NCBI GenBank assembly: GCA_005889085.1 | Contig: VBDS01000045.1 | Location: 1 to 36,917, forward strand | Source: Chloroflexota bacterium | GTDB lineage: Bacteria; Chloroflexota; Dormibacteria; Dormibacterales; Dormibacteraceae | DNA length: 36,917 nt | Direction: 5' to 3' | In this document: positions 9,667-17,474 of the stretch, piece after piece | Position numbering within the stretch: position 1 is the first letter of the stretch | How the letters are laid out: every line of letters starts with the position of its first letter | The notes under the pieces: model-generated | Databases searched by the model: none | What the model saw: the letters and a program-made list of their open reading frames with translations, nothing else | Told to the model about the DNA's origin: nothing | Translations under genes and position numbers: made by a program

Positions 9667-10667
9667 TCACCGCCAAGCGCGACAAGCCGCATCTCTACGA
9701 CGAGATCAAGGAGCTGATCGACGCGAACCAGGAGATCCTGATCTTCGGCCACAAGGACGCCGACGGCGACACGCTGGGCTGCAGCCTCGCCTTCGCCGAA
9801 GCCCTGCGCACCGAAGGCAAGGACGTCTGGGTGCTCGTGCCGCCGCCGCTGCCGCCGATGTATGCGTTCCTTCCCGGATTCGACGATATCCAGGCCGAGC
9901 CTCCTCACGGCGTCGACCCCCAGCTCGTCTTCTTCTTCGACTCCGGCAACCTGGAGCGCTCGGGCAGCGCGGTCCGTAGCATCGCGGCTCACGCCACGAT
10001 CATCAACGTCGACCACCACCCCTCCAACACGAGGTTCGGCGACATCAACGTGATCGATCCCAACGCGTCCGCGGTGGGCCAGGTGGTGATGGAGATGCTC
10101 GACCACTTCGGCTATCCCATCACGCAATCGATCGCCACCGGCCTCTACGTCGCGCTGCTCACGGACACCGGGGGCTTCCGTCACGAGAACACGACGCCGC
10201 GAGCCCTCGAAGATGCGGCCCGACTCGCGAGGCTTGGCGCGGATCCGGGTCACATCGCGACGCAGGTCTACAAGATGCGCCCGGAGACGACCCTCAAGCT
10301 GAGCGGCCTCGCGCTGGCGACGATGCGGGTGGAGATGGAGGGCCGCCTTGCGTGGGCGAAGGTGACGCGCCGCATGCTCAAGGAGGCGAACGCCGCGATG
10401 TCGGAGTCGGAGGGCATCATCGACACTCTGAACAGCATCGCGGGCCTGGAGCTCGCCATCCTCTTCAAGGAAGTCTCGAGCGACCTGACGAAGATCAGCG
10501 TCCGAAGCCGCGGCGGGGTCGATGCGGCGGCGCTCTGCGCGTCGTTCGGCGGCGGCGGCCACATCCGCGCCGCGGGCGCGGAGATCGATAAGCCGATGGA
10601 CGAGGCCGTGAAGTTCGTGCTGGCGGCCGCCAAGGAGGCCATCCTTGCCGCCTCGCCCCAGCCCTGA
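9663..10667 (+). CDS. nrnA: DHH/DHHA1 phosphoesterase, NrnA-like nanoRNase/pAp phosphatase
   Basis: NrnA-type enzymes degrade 2-5 nt RNAs and dephosphorylate 3',5'-pAp. The protein has 334 residues if it starts at ATA 9663. The DHH domain shows the metal-binding sequence GHKDADGD (Asp 32, 34, 36), the family motif DHHPSN (Asp 117, His 118, His 119) and a further Asp in LLTDTGGF. The DHHA1 domain ends in GGGGHIRAAG (296-305), which holds the substrate. Starting at the first ordinary codon, GTG 9831, would delete the first metal motif and leave a dead enzyme, so an upstream start is required. It is flanked by rbfA and truB, the same order seen in many Gram-positive and actinobacterial operons. 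Confidence 0.9.
   Translation: MVTAKRDKPHLYDEIKELIDANQEILIFGHKDADGDTLGCSLAFAEALRTEGKDVWVLVPPPLPPMYAFLPGFDDIQAEPPHGVDPQLVFFFDSGNLERSGSAVRSIAAHATIINVDHHPSNTRFGDINVIDPNASAVGQVVMEMLDHFGYPITQSIATGLYVALLTDTGGFRHENTTPRALEDAARLARLGADPGHIATQVYKMRPETTLKLSGLALATMRVEMEGRLAWAKVTRRMLKEANAAMSESEGIIDTLNSIAGLELAILFKEVSSDLTKISVRSRGGVDAAALCASFGGGGHIRAAGAEIDKPMDEAVKFVLAAAKEAILAASPQP
10633..10638 (+). promoter_or_regulatory. ribosome-binding site that decides the TTG start of truB
   Basis: AGGAGG at 10633-10638 stands six bases before TTG 10645, inside the 3' end of nrnA. This near-ideal site supports TTG as the truB start. Confidence 0.75.
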
Positions 10668-11553
10668 ACGATTTAGCACCGGAGTCCTCAACGTTGACAA
10701 GGGCCCGGGAGAGACGTCATTCTCCGTCGTCAATCGCCTGCGAAGGCTGACCGGCGCCCACCGTGTCGGCCACGCCGGGACGCTCGATCCGCTGGCCACG
10801 GGCGTCCTGCCTATCCTGTTCGAGTCGGCGACCCGGCTCGCCGAGTTCGCTCTGAAGCTGCCGAAGACCTACGTCGCGGACATCCACCTGGGCTTTGTCA
10901 CGGCCACCGACGACGCCGAGGCGGAGCTGGAGCCGGTCGCTGACCCGAGCCGGCTGACCGCGCAGGACCTCCAGTCGGCGCTGGAAGAATTTTCCGGCCG
11001 CATCCTGCAGCAGCCGCCTGCCTATTCGGCGGTGAAGGTAGAAGGCAAGCGGTCGTATCGGCTCGCCCGAAGCGGCGACGCGACGAGACCCGCGCCTCGC
11101 GAGGTGGAGGTCTACGCGGCACAGGTGCTCGACTTTCAGCCCGGACCGAACGCCGTCGCACGCGTCGAGGTCCGCTGCGGCAGCGGCACCTATCTGCGTT
11201 CCATAGCGCGCGACCTCGGGCAGCGACTGGCGGTCGGGGGCTACCTGGGCAGGCTCATCCGCACCGCTTACGGCCCGTTGACGATCGACAGGGCGGTGGC
11301 GCTGGATGAGCTCGATACGGCGGATGCAGTGCGAGACCGGCTGCTCGCGGCCGAGGTCATACTGCCCGAGATGGAACGGGTCAAGCTCAACGTGGAGCAG
11401 GCGGCGCAGGTCCGCCAGGGCCGTGCTGTACGCGTTCTCCCGGAGCCGGCGCCCGGACAGGTTCGAGCGCATGACGCCGAAGGCCGGCTGGTCGCCCTGG
11501 GACACACCGACCCGCTGCGCCGCACGTTCGTGCCGGAGAAAGTGCTCTCCTGA
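10645..11553 (+). CDS. truB: tRNA pseudouridine(55) synthase TruB
   Basis: TruB makes pseudouridine 55 in the T-arm of tRNAs. The 302-residue protein has the family core GHAGTLDPLATGVL, whose Asp 48 is the catalytic nucleophile. It also has the N-terminal GVLNVDKGPGETS strand, the QQPPAYSAVKVEGKRSY region, and a C-terminal PUA-like extension. Translation begins at the TTG at 10645 with a strong Shine-Dalgarno, overlapping nrnA by 23 bases. The stop overlaps the likely CTG start of ribF, so nrnA-truB-ribF are coupled. Confidence 0.95.
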   Translation: MPPRPSPERFSTGVLNVDKGPGETSFSVVNRLRRLTGAHRVGHAGTLDPLATGVLPILFESATRLAEFALKLPKTYVADIHLGFVTATDDAEAELEPVADPSRLTAQDLQSALEEFSGRILQQPPAYSAVKVEGKRSYRLARSGDATRPAPREVEVYAAQVLDFQPGPNAVARVEVRCGSGTYLRSIARDLGQRLAVGGYLGRLIRTAYGPLTIDRAVALDELDTADAVRDRLLAAEVILPEMERVKLNVEQAAQVRQGRAVRVLPEPAPGQVRAHDAEGRLVALGHTDPLRRTFVPEKVLS

Positions 11554-12455
11554 AAGTCCACCTCGGGCTTCCGACCACACCGATCGGGCCCGTGGCGCTG
11601 ACGGTCGGAAGCTTCGACGGAGTCCACCTCGGCCACGTCGACGTCATCAGGCACCTGGAGGACACGGCCGTCGCCGAGCACGCTGCGTCCGCCCTGATCA
11701 CGTTCGAGCCACACCCGCGCTGCGTCCTCGACCCCGCCAACTGCCCGTCATCGATCACGACATTGAGCGAGAAGCTTGGCCTCATCGAGGCGGCCGGCGT
11801 TGAGCACGCAATCGTGCTGCGCTTCGACCGCGAGCTGGCGTCGCTGGCGCCTCAGGAGTTCGTCGACCGGGTGGCCGAAGTTATGGACATCAAGGCCTGG
11901 GTCATCGGGTTCGACTTCGCGTTCGGGCGCGGCCGCACCGGCAACGCCGACTGGCTCCGGACGCATGGACACCATGTCGAGGTGGTGCCGCCGTTCAAGA
12001 TCGACGGCCGGGAGCTCCACAGCTCGGAGATCCGGCGACTGGTGACCACCGGGGAGGTGGAGGCGGCGAACCGGCTGCTCGGGCGCGAGTTCGAGATGAG
12101 TGGACCGGTCGAGGCAGGCGCGCAGGTCGGCAGACAGCTCGGCTTTCCGACCGCGAACATCAGCCCGGAGCCGAACAAGCTGGTGCCGGCGCTCGGAGCG
12201 TACGCGGGTCGGGTCGTCGCCCCCGAGGGCGACTTCGTCGCCGCGCTGTCGGTCGGCTACCGCCCGACGTTCGGCGGCACGGAGCTGAAGATCGAAGCCT
12301 TCCTCCTCGACTTCGAGGGCGATCTGTATCAACACAGGCTCCGGCTTCGGTTCGTCCGTTACCTGCATCCCGATATCAAGTTCGCCACGCCAAACGACCT
12401 GGTCCGCCAGCTCAAGCAAGACGTGGCGGACACGCGTCGCATCGTTACTCGGTGA
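11550..12455 (+). CDS. ribF: bifunctional riboflavin kinase/FAD synthetase RibF
   Basis: RibF phosphorylates riboflavin to FMN and adenylates it to FAD. The N-terminal nucleotidyltransferase half has GSFDGVHLGH, the ATP-binding signature. The C-terminal kinase half has GRQLGFPTANI and the conserved region around FVAALSVGYRPTFGG. From CTG 11550 the protein has 301 residues and begins LKVHLGLPTTP, matching the first strand normally present in RibF (MKVIRGL-like). CTG overlaps the truB stop as CTGA, with GGAG 11 bases upstream. The conventional alternative is GTG 11592, giving 287 residues but losing that strand. Its FAD product serves the two flavoproteins encoded next. Confidence 0.92.
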   Translation: MKVHLGLPTTPIGPVALTVGSFDGVHLGHVDVIRHLEDTAVAEHAASALITFEPHPRCVLDPANCPSSITTLSEKLGLIEAAGVEHAIVLRFDRELASLAPQEFVDRVAEVMDIKAWVIGFDFAFGRGRTGNADWLRTHGHHVEVVPPFKIDGRELHSSEIRRLVTTGEVEAANRLLGREFEMSGPVEAGAQVGRQLGFPTANISPEPNKLVPALGAYAGRVVAPEGDFVAALSVGYRPTFGGTELKIEAFLLDFEGDLYQHRLRLRFVRYLHPDIKFATPNDLVRQLKQDVADTRRIVTR

Positions 12456-13579
12456 CGAAGGTCCTCGTCATCGGCGGCGGCATTGCCGGTTACTGCGCGG
12501 CGCTGGCGGCAAGGCGCGAGAGGGCGGAGGTGACTGTCGTGGCGAGGGCGCCTGGTGCGACCGCGCTCTACGCGGGCGGCATGGAGGTGGTGGACGACCT
12601 CGACTCGATCCTCGGTTCGCCCAATCATCCCCTGGCGCGTCTGGGGATGGACGCGGTGGGTCTCGCCACCGAGCTCGACGCCGCGATATCGACCCTAAAG
12701 CTCGCGCTCGGCAGAGGGGGCTTGAGCTTCGAAGGAACCTGGCGCAGCCGCGGCCTTTACGCCGACATCCACGGTCTCGCCCGGCCGGCAAGTGTGGTCC
12801 CCGAAACCGTCGCACCCGGCGAGCTGGGTGGGTTGAGCGGCAAGCGCGTCGCGGTCATCGGGGTGCCACAGGTTGGCGACTATGACGCGGCGTCGACGGC
12901 CCAGGCCCTGAAGGAGCTGCATGGGATCGAGGCGTTCGCGGAGGACATCTCGATCCCGGAGCTGCCACCCGCGGCTTCGATTACCGACCTTTACGGACGT
13001 CGAGCGCCCTCGCCTCGAGCCCGCGGCGCGGCGATCGCGTATCCGCCCGGCTTCACGAACCTGCCATCAGACGGATTTGAGCTGCTCGCCTCGCCACCTT
13101 CGCCTCACGGCTGGCGCCTCCAGCAGGCGATCGCGCTGGGCGCCGTCAGCGCGGAGGTGAGCTCGATCGAGACCGGACGCGGGAAGGTGACGTCGGCACG
13201 CGCGAGCGGCCGCGCCTTCCGCGCTGACGCTTTTGTGCTTGCGACGGGCCGCTACATCGGTGGAGGGCTGCGAGGCGGGCGAACGACCACCGAGTCGCTG
13301 TTCGGACTTGGCGTCTTTCACGAGGGTCTCGCGGCCGCGAGCCTCGGCACCCGTCTGCAACACCTCAAATACCTCGACCCGCGAGAAGAGATGCGAATGG
13401 GAGTGATGACCGACAGACGCCTTCGTCCTCTGCTGGAGGACGGCTCCGTCCCGTACACCAATCTCTACGCGGCCGGGTCGATGCTCGGCGGATACGACTA
13501 CAGCGGACCGTGCGGCTTCGGGGTTCCGATCCTGACGGGGTGGCTCGCCGGCCGAAACGCGGCGAGGCAGGGCCAGTGA
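12452..13579 (+). CDS. GlpB-like FAD-dependent glycerol-3-phosphate dehydrogenase subunit
   Basis: This 375-residue flavoprotein resembles GlpB, the FAD-type subunit B of anaerobic glycerol-3-phosphate dehydrogenase. The Rossmann dinucleotide motif VIGGGIAGYCAA lies at residues 6-17. The C-terminal NLYAAGSMLGGYDYSGPCGFGV closely follows the GlpB ending (AAGAVLGGFD...GCGGGV). Subunits A and C of the usual GlpABC complex are not nearby, so the electron acceptor and even the substrate are uncertain. The GTG start overlaps the ribF stop (GTGA) and its own stop overlaps the next gene (GTGA). The tight packing with an alkylglycerone-phosphate-synthase-like gene suggests a role in dihydroxyacetone-phosphate supply. 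Another flavin oxidoreductase function is possible. Confidence 0.75.
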   Translation: MTKVLVIGGGIAGYCAALAARRERAEVTVVARAPGATALYAGGMEVVDDLDSILGSPNHPLARLGMDAVGLATELDAAISTLKLALGRGGLSFEGTWRSRGLYADIHGLARPASVVPETVAPGELGGLSGKRVAVIGVPQVGDYDAASTAQALKELHGIEAFAEDISIPELPPAASITDLYGRRAPSPRARGAAIAYPPGFTNLPSDGFELLASPPSPHGWRLQQAIALGAVSAEVSSIETGRGKVTSARASGRAFRADAFVLATGRYIGGGLRGGRTTTESLFGLGVFHEGLAAASLGTRLQHLKYLDPREEMRMGVMTDRRLRPLLEDGSVPYTNLYAAGSMLGGYDYSGPCGFGVPILTGWLAGRNAARQGQ

Positions 13580-14937
13580 GGAGCGAGCTCGAGAAGGTCG
13601 TGGGCGCGACAGCGGTTGATGAGCGCCCGATCCGCGACCTGTGGCCGCTCGCGATCATGGACGAGCGTGCCGGCAAGACACCGCCCCGTGTGCTCGTCGT
13701 CCGTCCCGTAGGTCGCGAACAGGTCGCCGCGGTGCTGCGCCTGGCCGCCGCCAACCACGTCGCGGTCACGCCGATGGGGGGAGGCAGCGGAGTATGCGGA
13801 GCGCTCGCGCCGGTGGCCGGCGAGCTGGTCCTCGACATGGGCGCCTTTGACCGCGTCCTCGAGATCGACGAGACCAACCTCGTGTGCCGATGCGAGGCGG
13901 GTGTCAACGGCTACGCGCTGGAGCAGCAGCTCAACGCACGCGGGCTGACGCTCGGCCATTTCCCGAGCTCGCTGCCGGCCACGACCGTCGGTGGGCTGGT
14001 CGCCACGCGTTCCTCCGGACAGCAGTCGAGCCGCTACGGGAGCATCGAGGACATGGTTGTCTCGCTCGCCGTGGTCCTGCCCGACGGCACCTTCGCTGCT
14101 CCGCGTCCAGGTCCGCGGTCCGCGGCGGGGCCTGCGCTGCACGACCTGTTCATCGGAGCCGAGGGAGGGCTCGGAGTGGTGATCGGCGCGGTCCTGCGCG
14201 TCCACCGACTGCCGGAGTCGACGGTAGGCCGCGGCTACGCGTTTCGCGACCTGCGCGCCGGGCTCGATTGCATGCGGGCAGTCATGCAGGCAGGAATCCG
14301 CCCGCTCGTGATGCGCCTCTATGACGCGGAGGACACCGCGTTTGGCGGCTACGACCTGGGGGATGACGAGTGCCTGCTGGTGGTCGCGACTTGCGGTTTG
14401 AGCGCGGTCGCAGCAGCCGAAGCCGCGGCGGTCGAGGCATTCGCGCGCGAGGCGAGGCTACTTGGCGAGGCGCCCTGGGAGCGCTGGCTGCGCCACCGCT
14501 TCGACCTCTCGGCGGACCGCCTGAAAGCCTTCCTCGAGCCACCTGGCGCGTACCTCGACACGATCGAGCTGGCCGCCTCCTGGACGGTCCTCCCCGAGCT
14601 GCACGCCAGGGTCAAGCGCGCAATAGCGGTCGGTGGCCTGGCGTTATGCCATTTCAGTCATGCCTACGAGCAAGGCTGCTGCGCCTATTTCTCATTTGGC
14701 GGCTCAGGTGATACGGAAGATGAAGCGCGTGCGGCCTACGGACGCGCGTGGGAGGGAGCGATGACCACGGCGCTCGAGCTCGGCGCGACGATCACTCACC
14801 ACCACGGCGTTGGGCAGGTAAGAGCGCGATGGGTCGCCGACGAGATGGGAGGCTGGATGCGTGTTTGGCGGGCGTTGAAGGATGGCATCGACCCTGAGGG
14901 GATCATGAACCCGCGAGCATTGGGAGGCCGGTCATAG
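13576..14937 (+). CDS. FAD-binding oxidase related to alkylglycerone-phosphate synthase (AGPS)
   Basis: This protein belongs to the FAD-linked PCMH oxidase superfamily that contains GlcD and AGPS. AGPS swaps the acyl chain of acyl-DHAP for a fatty alcohol, the ether-bond-forming step. The 453-residue product has the flavin-binding GGGSG (about 68-72). It also has the AGPS-like segment SLPATTVGGLVATRSSGQQSSRYGSIEDMV (written here only to give its span, about residues 133-162). A Tyr at 371 lies in CCAYFSF, and a His triplet at 408-410 lies in ITHHHGVG. The triplet and Tyr correspond to catalytic residues of AGPS, whereas GlcD-type enzymes have EHGIG. GTG 13576 overlaps the previous stop. The substrate remains an inference. 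Confidence 0.78.
   Translation: MRSELEKVVGATAVDERPIRDLWPLAIMDERAGKTPPRVLVVRPVGREQVAAVLRLAAANHVAVTPMGGGSGVCGALAPVAGELVLDMGAFDRVLEIDETNLVCRCEAGVNGYALEQQLNARGLTLGHFPSSLPATTVGGLVATRSSGQQSSRYGSIEDMVVSLAVVLPDGTFAAPRPGPRSAAGPALHDLFIGAEGGLGVVIGAVLRVHRLPESTVGRGYAFRDLRAGLDCMRAVMQAGIRPLVMRLYDAEDTAFGGYDLGDDECLLVVATCGLSAVAAAEAAAVEAFAREARLLGEAPWERWLRHRFDLSADRLKAFLEPPGAYLDTIELAASWTVLPELHARVKRAIAVGGLALCHFSHAYEQGCCAYFSFGGSGDTEDEARAAYGRAWEGAMTTALELGATITHHHGVGQVRARWVADEMGGWMRVWRALKDGIDPEGIMNPRALGGRS
14922..14927 (+). promoter_or_regulatory. ribosome-binding site pointing to an ATA start for the DAGK-like gene
   Basis: GGGAGG at 14922-14927 is followed after six bases by ATA 14934, which overlaps the upstream TAG stop as ATAG. 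No ATG, GTG or TTG is in frame until 15063, past the NPSSG motif. Confidence 0.6.
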
Positions 14938-15878
14938 GCGGCCGTTCCGGCGCACCGATCCTGTTCATCGTCAACCCATCCTCAGGCGCGGGCAAGGCCG
15001 GACGTGAGTGGGCTGCAATCGAGACGTGGCTGCCCGCGAGCGGCCTGCCGTACGAAGCCGCTTTGACGACGCGGCCGCTCGAGGCGACCGAGATCGCCCA
15101 GCATGCGGTTCTCGAGTCGCGGCCGCTCGTGGTGGCGGTTGGCGGGGACGGCACACTCAACGAGGTCGTCAACGGTTTCTTCCGCAACGGAGCTCCGCTG
15201 CCGACGAGCAGCAAGCTCGCCATGGTGCCTCTCGGGACAGGCGGAGATTTCCGGCGCACACTGCGCATTCCCGGCGATCCCAAGCAGGCAATCGACGTCT
15301 TGCGCAGCGGGTTGGTGAGACGGCTCGATGCGGGATGCGTGACGTTCCAGACCGACGATGGGGCGACTGCGGTCCGGCATTTCATAAACATCGCGGACGC
15401 GGGGCTTGGTGGAGACGTCGTCTTCCAGATGGGCAACGGAACCAAGAGATTTGGCAGTGCCGCGTACAAGATTGCCGCCGGACGCGCACTCCTCGGCTAC
15501 AAGAACAAGCCGATGACGGTGAATATCGACGGCTCCACGCATGAGCTGCCAAAAGCGCAGCAGGTGGTGGTCGCGAATTGCCAGTTCTTCGGCGGCGGCA
15601 TGCAGATGGCCCCTTCCGCGTCGCCCACTGACGGAGTCTTCGACGTGATCCTGATCAAGGACGCAGGCAAAATTGAAACCATGCGTGGCATGAACGACTT
15701 CCTGGCAGGCAAGCACCTGGATCAGAACAACCCGAAGATCGAGCTGATGTATGGCAAGCGCGTGTCCGTCAGCTCGCCCGAGAAGGTCCGACTGGACATC
15801 GACGGCGAGACGGGTGGATTCCTCCCCGCGCTTTTCGAGATCCAGCCCGGCGCGATCGAATTCGTAACTCCGAGATGA
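14934..15878 (+). CDS. diacylglycerol kinase-like lipid kinase (YegS/DAGK catalytic domain)
   Basis: This is a member of the soluble diacylglycerol/sphingosine-type lipid kinase family, which phosphorylates lipid hydroxyls using ATP. From ATA 14934 the protein has 314 residues, a normal length. The first strand ILFIVNPSSGAGKAG (Asn 14 onwards) and the nucleotide loop GGDGTLNEVVNGF (GGDGTLNE at 70-77) are both intact. The rest fits the beta-sandwich domain (LGTGGDFRRTL, FFGGGMQMAPSASPTDGVFDV). If the first ordinary start, TTG 15063, were used, the NPSSG motif would be lost. It follows the AGPS-like gene with a four-base overlap, so the two are coupled. Its likely job is to phosphorylate a diacyl- or alkylacylglycerol. 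Confidence 0.85.
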   Translation: MGGRSGAPILFIVNPSSGAGKAGREWAAIETWLPASGLPYEAALTTRPLEATEIAQHAVLESRPLVVAVGGDGTLNEVVNGFFRNGAPLPTSSKLAMVPLGTGGDFRRTLRIPGDPKQAIDVLRSGLVRRLDAGCVTFQTDDGATAVRHFINIADAGLGGDVVFQMGNGTKRFGSAAYKIAAGRALLGYKNKPMTVNIDGSTHELPKAQQVVVANCQFFGGGMQMAPSASPTDGVFDVILIKDAGKIETMRGMNDFLAGKHLDQNNPKIELMYGKRVSVSSPEKVRLDIDGETGGFLPALFEIQPGAIEFVTPR

Positions 15879-17342
15879 CGCGCGGGGTTATCGCAACCCC
15901 GCATCACGCCGCCAGCGACATCGGGGCTCAGATCCTGCGCGATGGCGGCAACGCGATCGACGCCGCCATCGCTGCCGACGCTGCGCTGTGCGTGGTCTAC
16001 CCGCATATGACATCGGTCGCCGGCGACCTGATGGCGATCGTATGGGCCGGCGGCGAGACTTCGCCCGTCGGCCTGATCGGCGCGGGCCGCTCGGGCGAGC
16101 TCGCCACGATCGGGGCCGTGCGCGCGCGCGGCCACGACTCGATGCCGGCCCGCGGCGTGCTGCCGGTCACGGTGCCGGGCACGGTCGAGGCGTGGGGGAG
16201 ACTGCTCGAGCGATTCGGCAGCCTGGGGCTGGGCGCGGTCCTCGAACCGGCCGAGTCGCTGGCCCGGGACGGCTTCGTGATCACGCCGCAGGTCTCCCAG
16301 TTTCTGATGCAAGCCGCGGATTGGCTGGGCCGCGAGCCGGCCGCGTACGCGCTCTACCCGCCAATGGAGGCAGGCATGCTTCTGCGCAACCCAGACCTCG
16401 CGTCGGTGTTGCGCGACCTAGGCCACAGCGGAATCAACGGCTTCTATCGCGGCGAGATAGGTGCGGCGATTGCGTCGGCGATCAAGCGTCGCGACGGCTT
16501 CGTCACGCGACACGACCTGGCCACGCATCGATCGCAGTGGGTCGACCCGGTTGCGTTTCCGTATCGAGGCCTGGTCGTCTACGAGCTCCCCCCACCGACG
16601 CAGGGCCTCGCCGCCGCGGCGATGCTGGTCCGGCTGGAGGCAGGCGCTTCGTTCCAAGGTGCGCGCGACGCGAGCTACGCGCTGCGCGACCGCTACATCT
16701 CCGACCCGGATTTTTCTCCTGTGCCGGCGGAGCCTTTCCTCAATCCGCAACATGCGCCCGAAGGTCGCGCCGTGGCCCATGAAGCGGGCGACACGGTCTA
16801 TCTCTGTGCCGCAGATGAACACGGCAACGTCATCTCGATGATCCAGAGCGTTGCGTTCGACTTCGGGTCGGGCATCGTCGCCGAGGGCACGGGCATGCTG
16901 CTCCAGAATCGCGGTGCCTACTTCAGCCTCGACGAAATCCCACGTCAACCGGCTCGAGCCGAAGAAGCGGACCATGCACACGCTCATCCCGGCCCTCGCG
17001 GCGCGTGAGGGCCGGCCCTGGGCGGCTTTTGGCTCTATGGGTGCCGACCTGCAGCCCCAGCTCCAGGCGCAGGTGCTGATGAACCTGGTCGACCACGACA
17101 TGGACCCTGCCGACGCGGTGGCGCGCCCACGCATGGCGGTCCTGCCGGACGGCGTCACGGTCGCGGTCGAGGCCGACTACCCCGGCGCCGGGGAGATGGC
17201 CCGGACCGGCGCCCATGTCCAGCTGATGCCGGCACGCCACCACTCGTTCGGCCACGCCCATGCGCTGGTGATCGACGGTCCCAACGCCTGGCGTGGCGGG
17301 GCCGACCCACGCTCGGACGGATCGGTCGAATACGTCCGATAG
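15875..17342 (+). CDS. gamma-glutamyltransferase family protein, interrupted by a +1 frameshift
   Basis: GGT-family proteins are Ntn hydrolases that self-cleave before a Thr nucleophile. They transfer or hydrolyse gamma-glutamyl groups or related amides. The first frame (15875 to TGA at 17006-17008) carries the N-terminal HAASDIGAQILRDGGNAIDAA region and the cleavage/nucleophile segment GDTVYLCAADEHGNVISMIQS. The family then continues in the next frame with HVNRLEPKKRTMHTLIPA and GSMGADLQPQ, to TAG 17340-17342. The break lies near 16934-16941, at a CCC run. Skipping one base there restores a 488-residue protein, slightly short for GGT. It is either a real lesion making a pseudogene or a one-base assembly error. 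The start ATG overlaps the kinase stop (ATGA). Confidence 0.85.
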
Positions 17343-17409
17343 CCCGCGTTAGGCGCCAAAGGCGCGCCTCGACGTGACTTCAAACGAGCGTTAGGCGCCT
17401 AACGCGGGC
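17342..17409 (+). repeat. 16-bp perfect inverted repeat with embedded palindrome, upstream of rpsO
   Basis: GCCCGCGTTAGGCGCC (17342-17357) and GGCGCCTAACGCGGGC (17394-17409) are perfect inverted copies separated by 36 bases. The right arm overlaps an 18-bp palindrome, GCGTTAGGCGCCTAACGC (17388-17405). As a result GCGTTAGGCGCC also occurs as a direct repeat (17346-17357 and 17388-17399). There is no T-run, so it is not a canonical terminator. The rest of the 132-base gap before rpsO holds only a TATACT sequence. Confidence 0.75.
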
Positions 17410-17456
17410 AATGCGTGGCTTGGGAGTGCCGCTCACGGCCGATGAACGTCGCCCCG

Positions 17457-17462
17457 TATACT
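17457..17462 (+). promoter_or_regulatory. possible -10 box for rpsO
   Basis: TATACT lies 12 bases before the rpsO TTG start and matches the sigma-70-type -10 consensus in five of six positions. No -35 hexamer is visible. If used, the leader would be only about five to six bases. Confidence 0.35.
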
Positions 17463-17474
17463 TGCCAGCGAGTT

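Noticed and set aside
13510-13575. Upstream extension of the AGPS-like protein
   Set aside because: The extra codons overlap the GlpB-like gene and are not related to the family; GTG 13576 makes the standard GTGA overlap.
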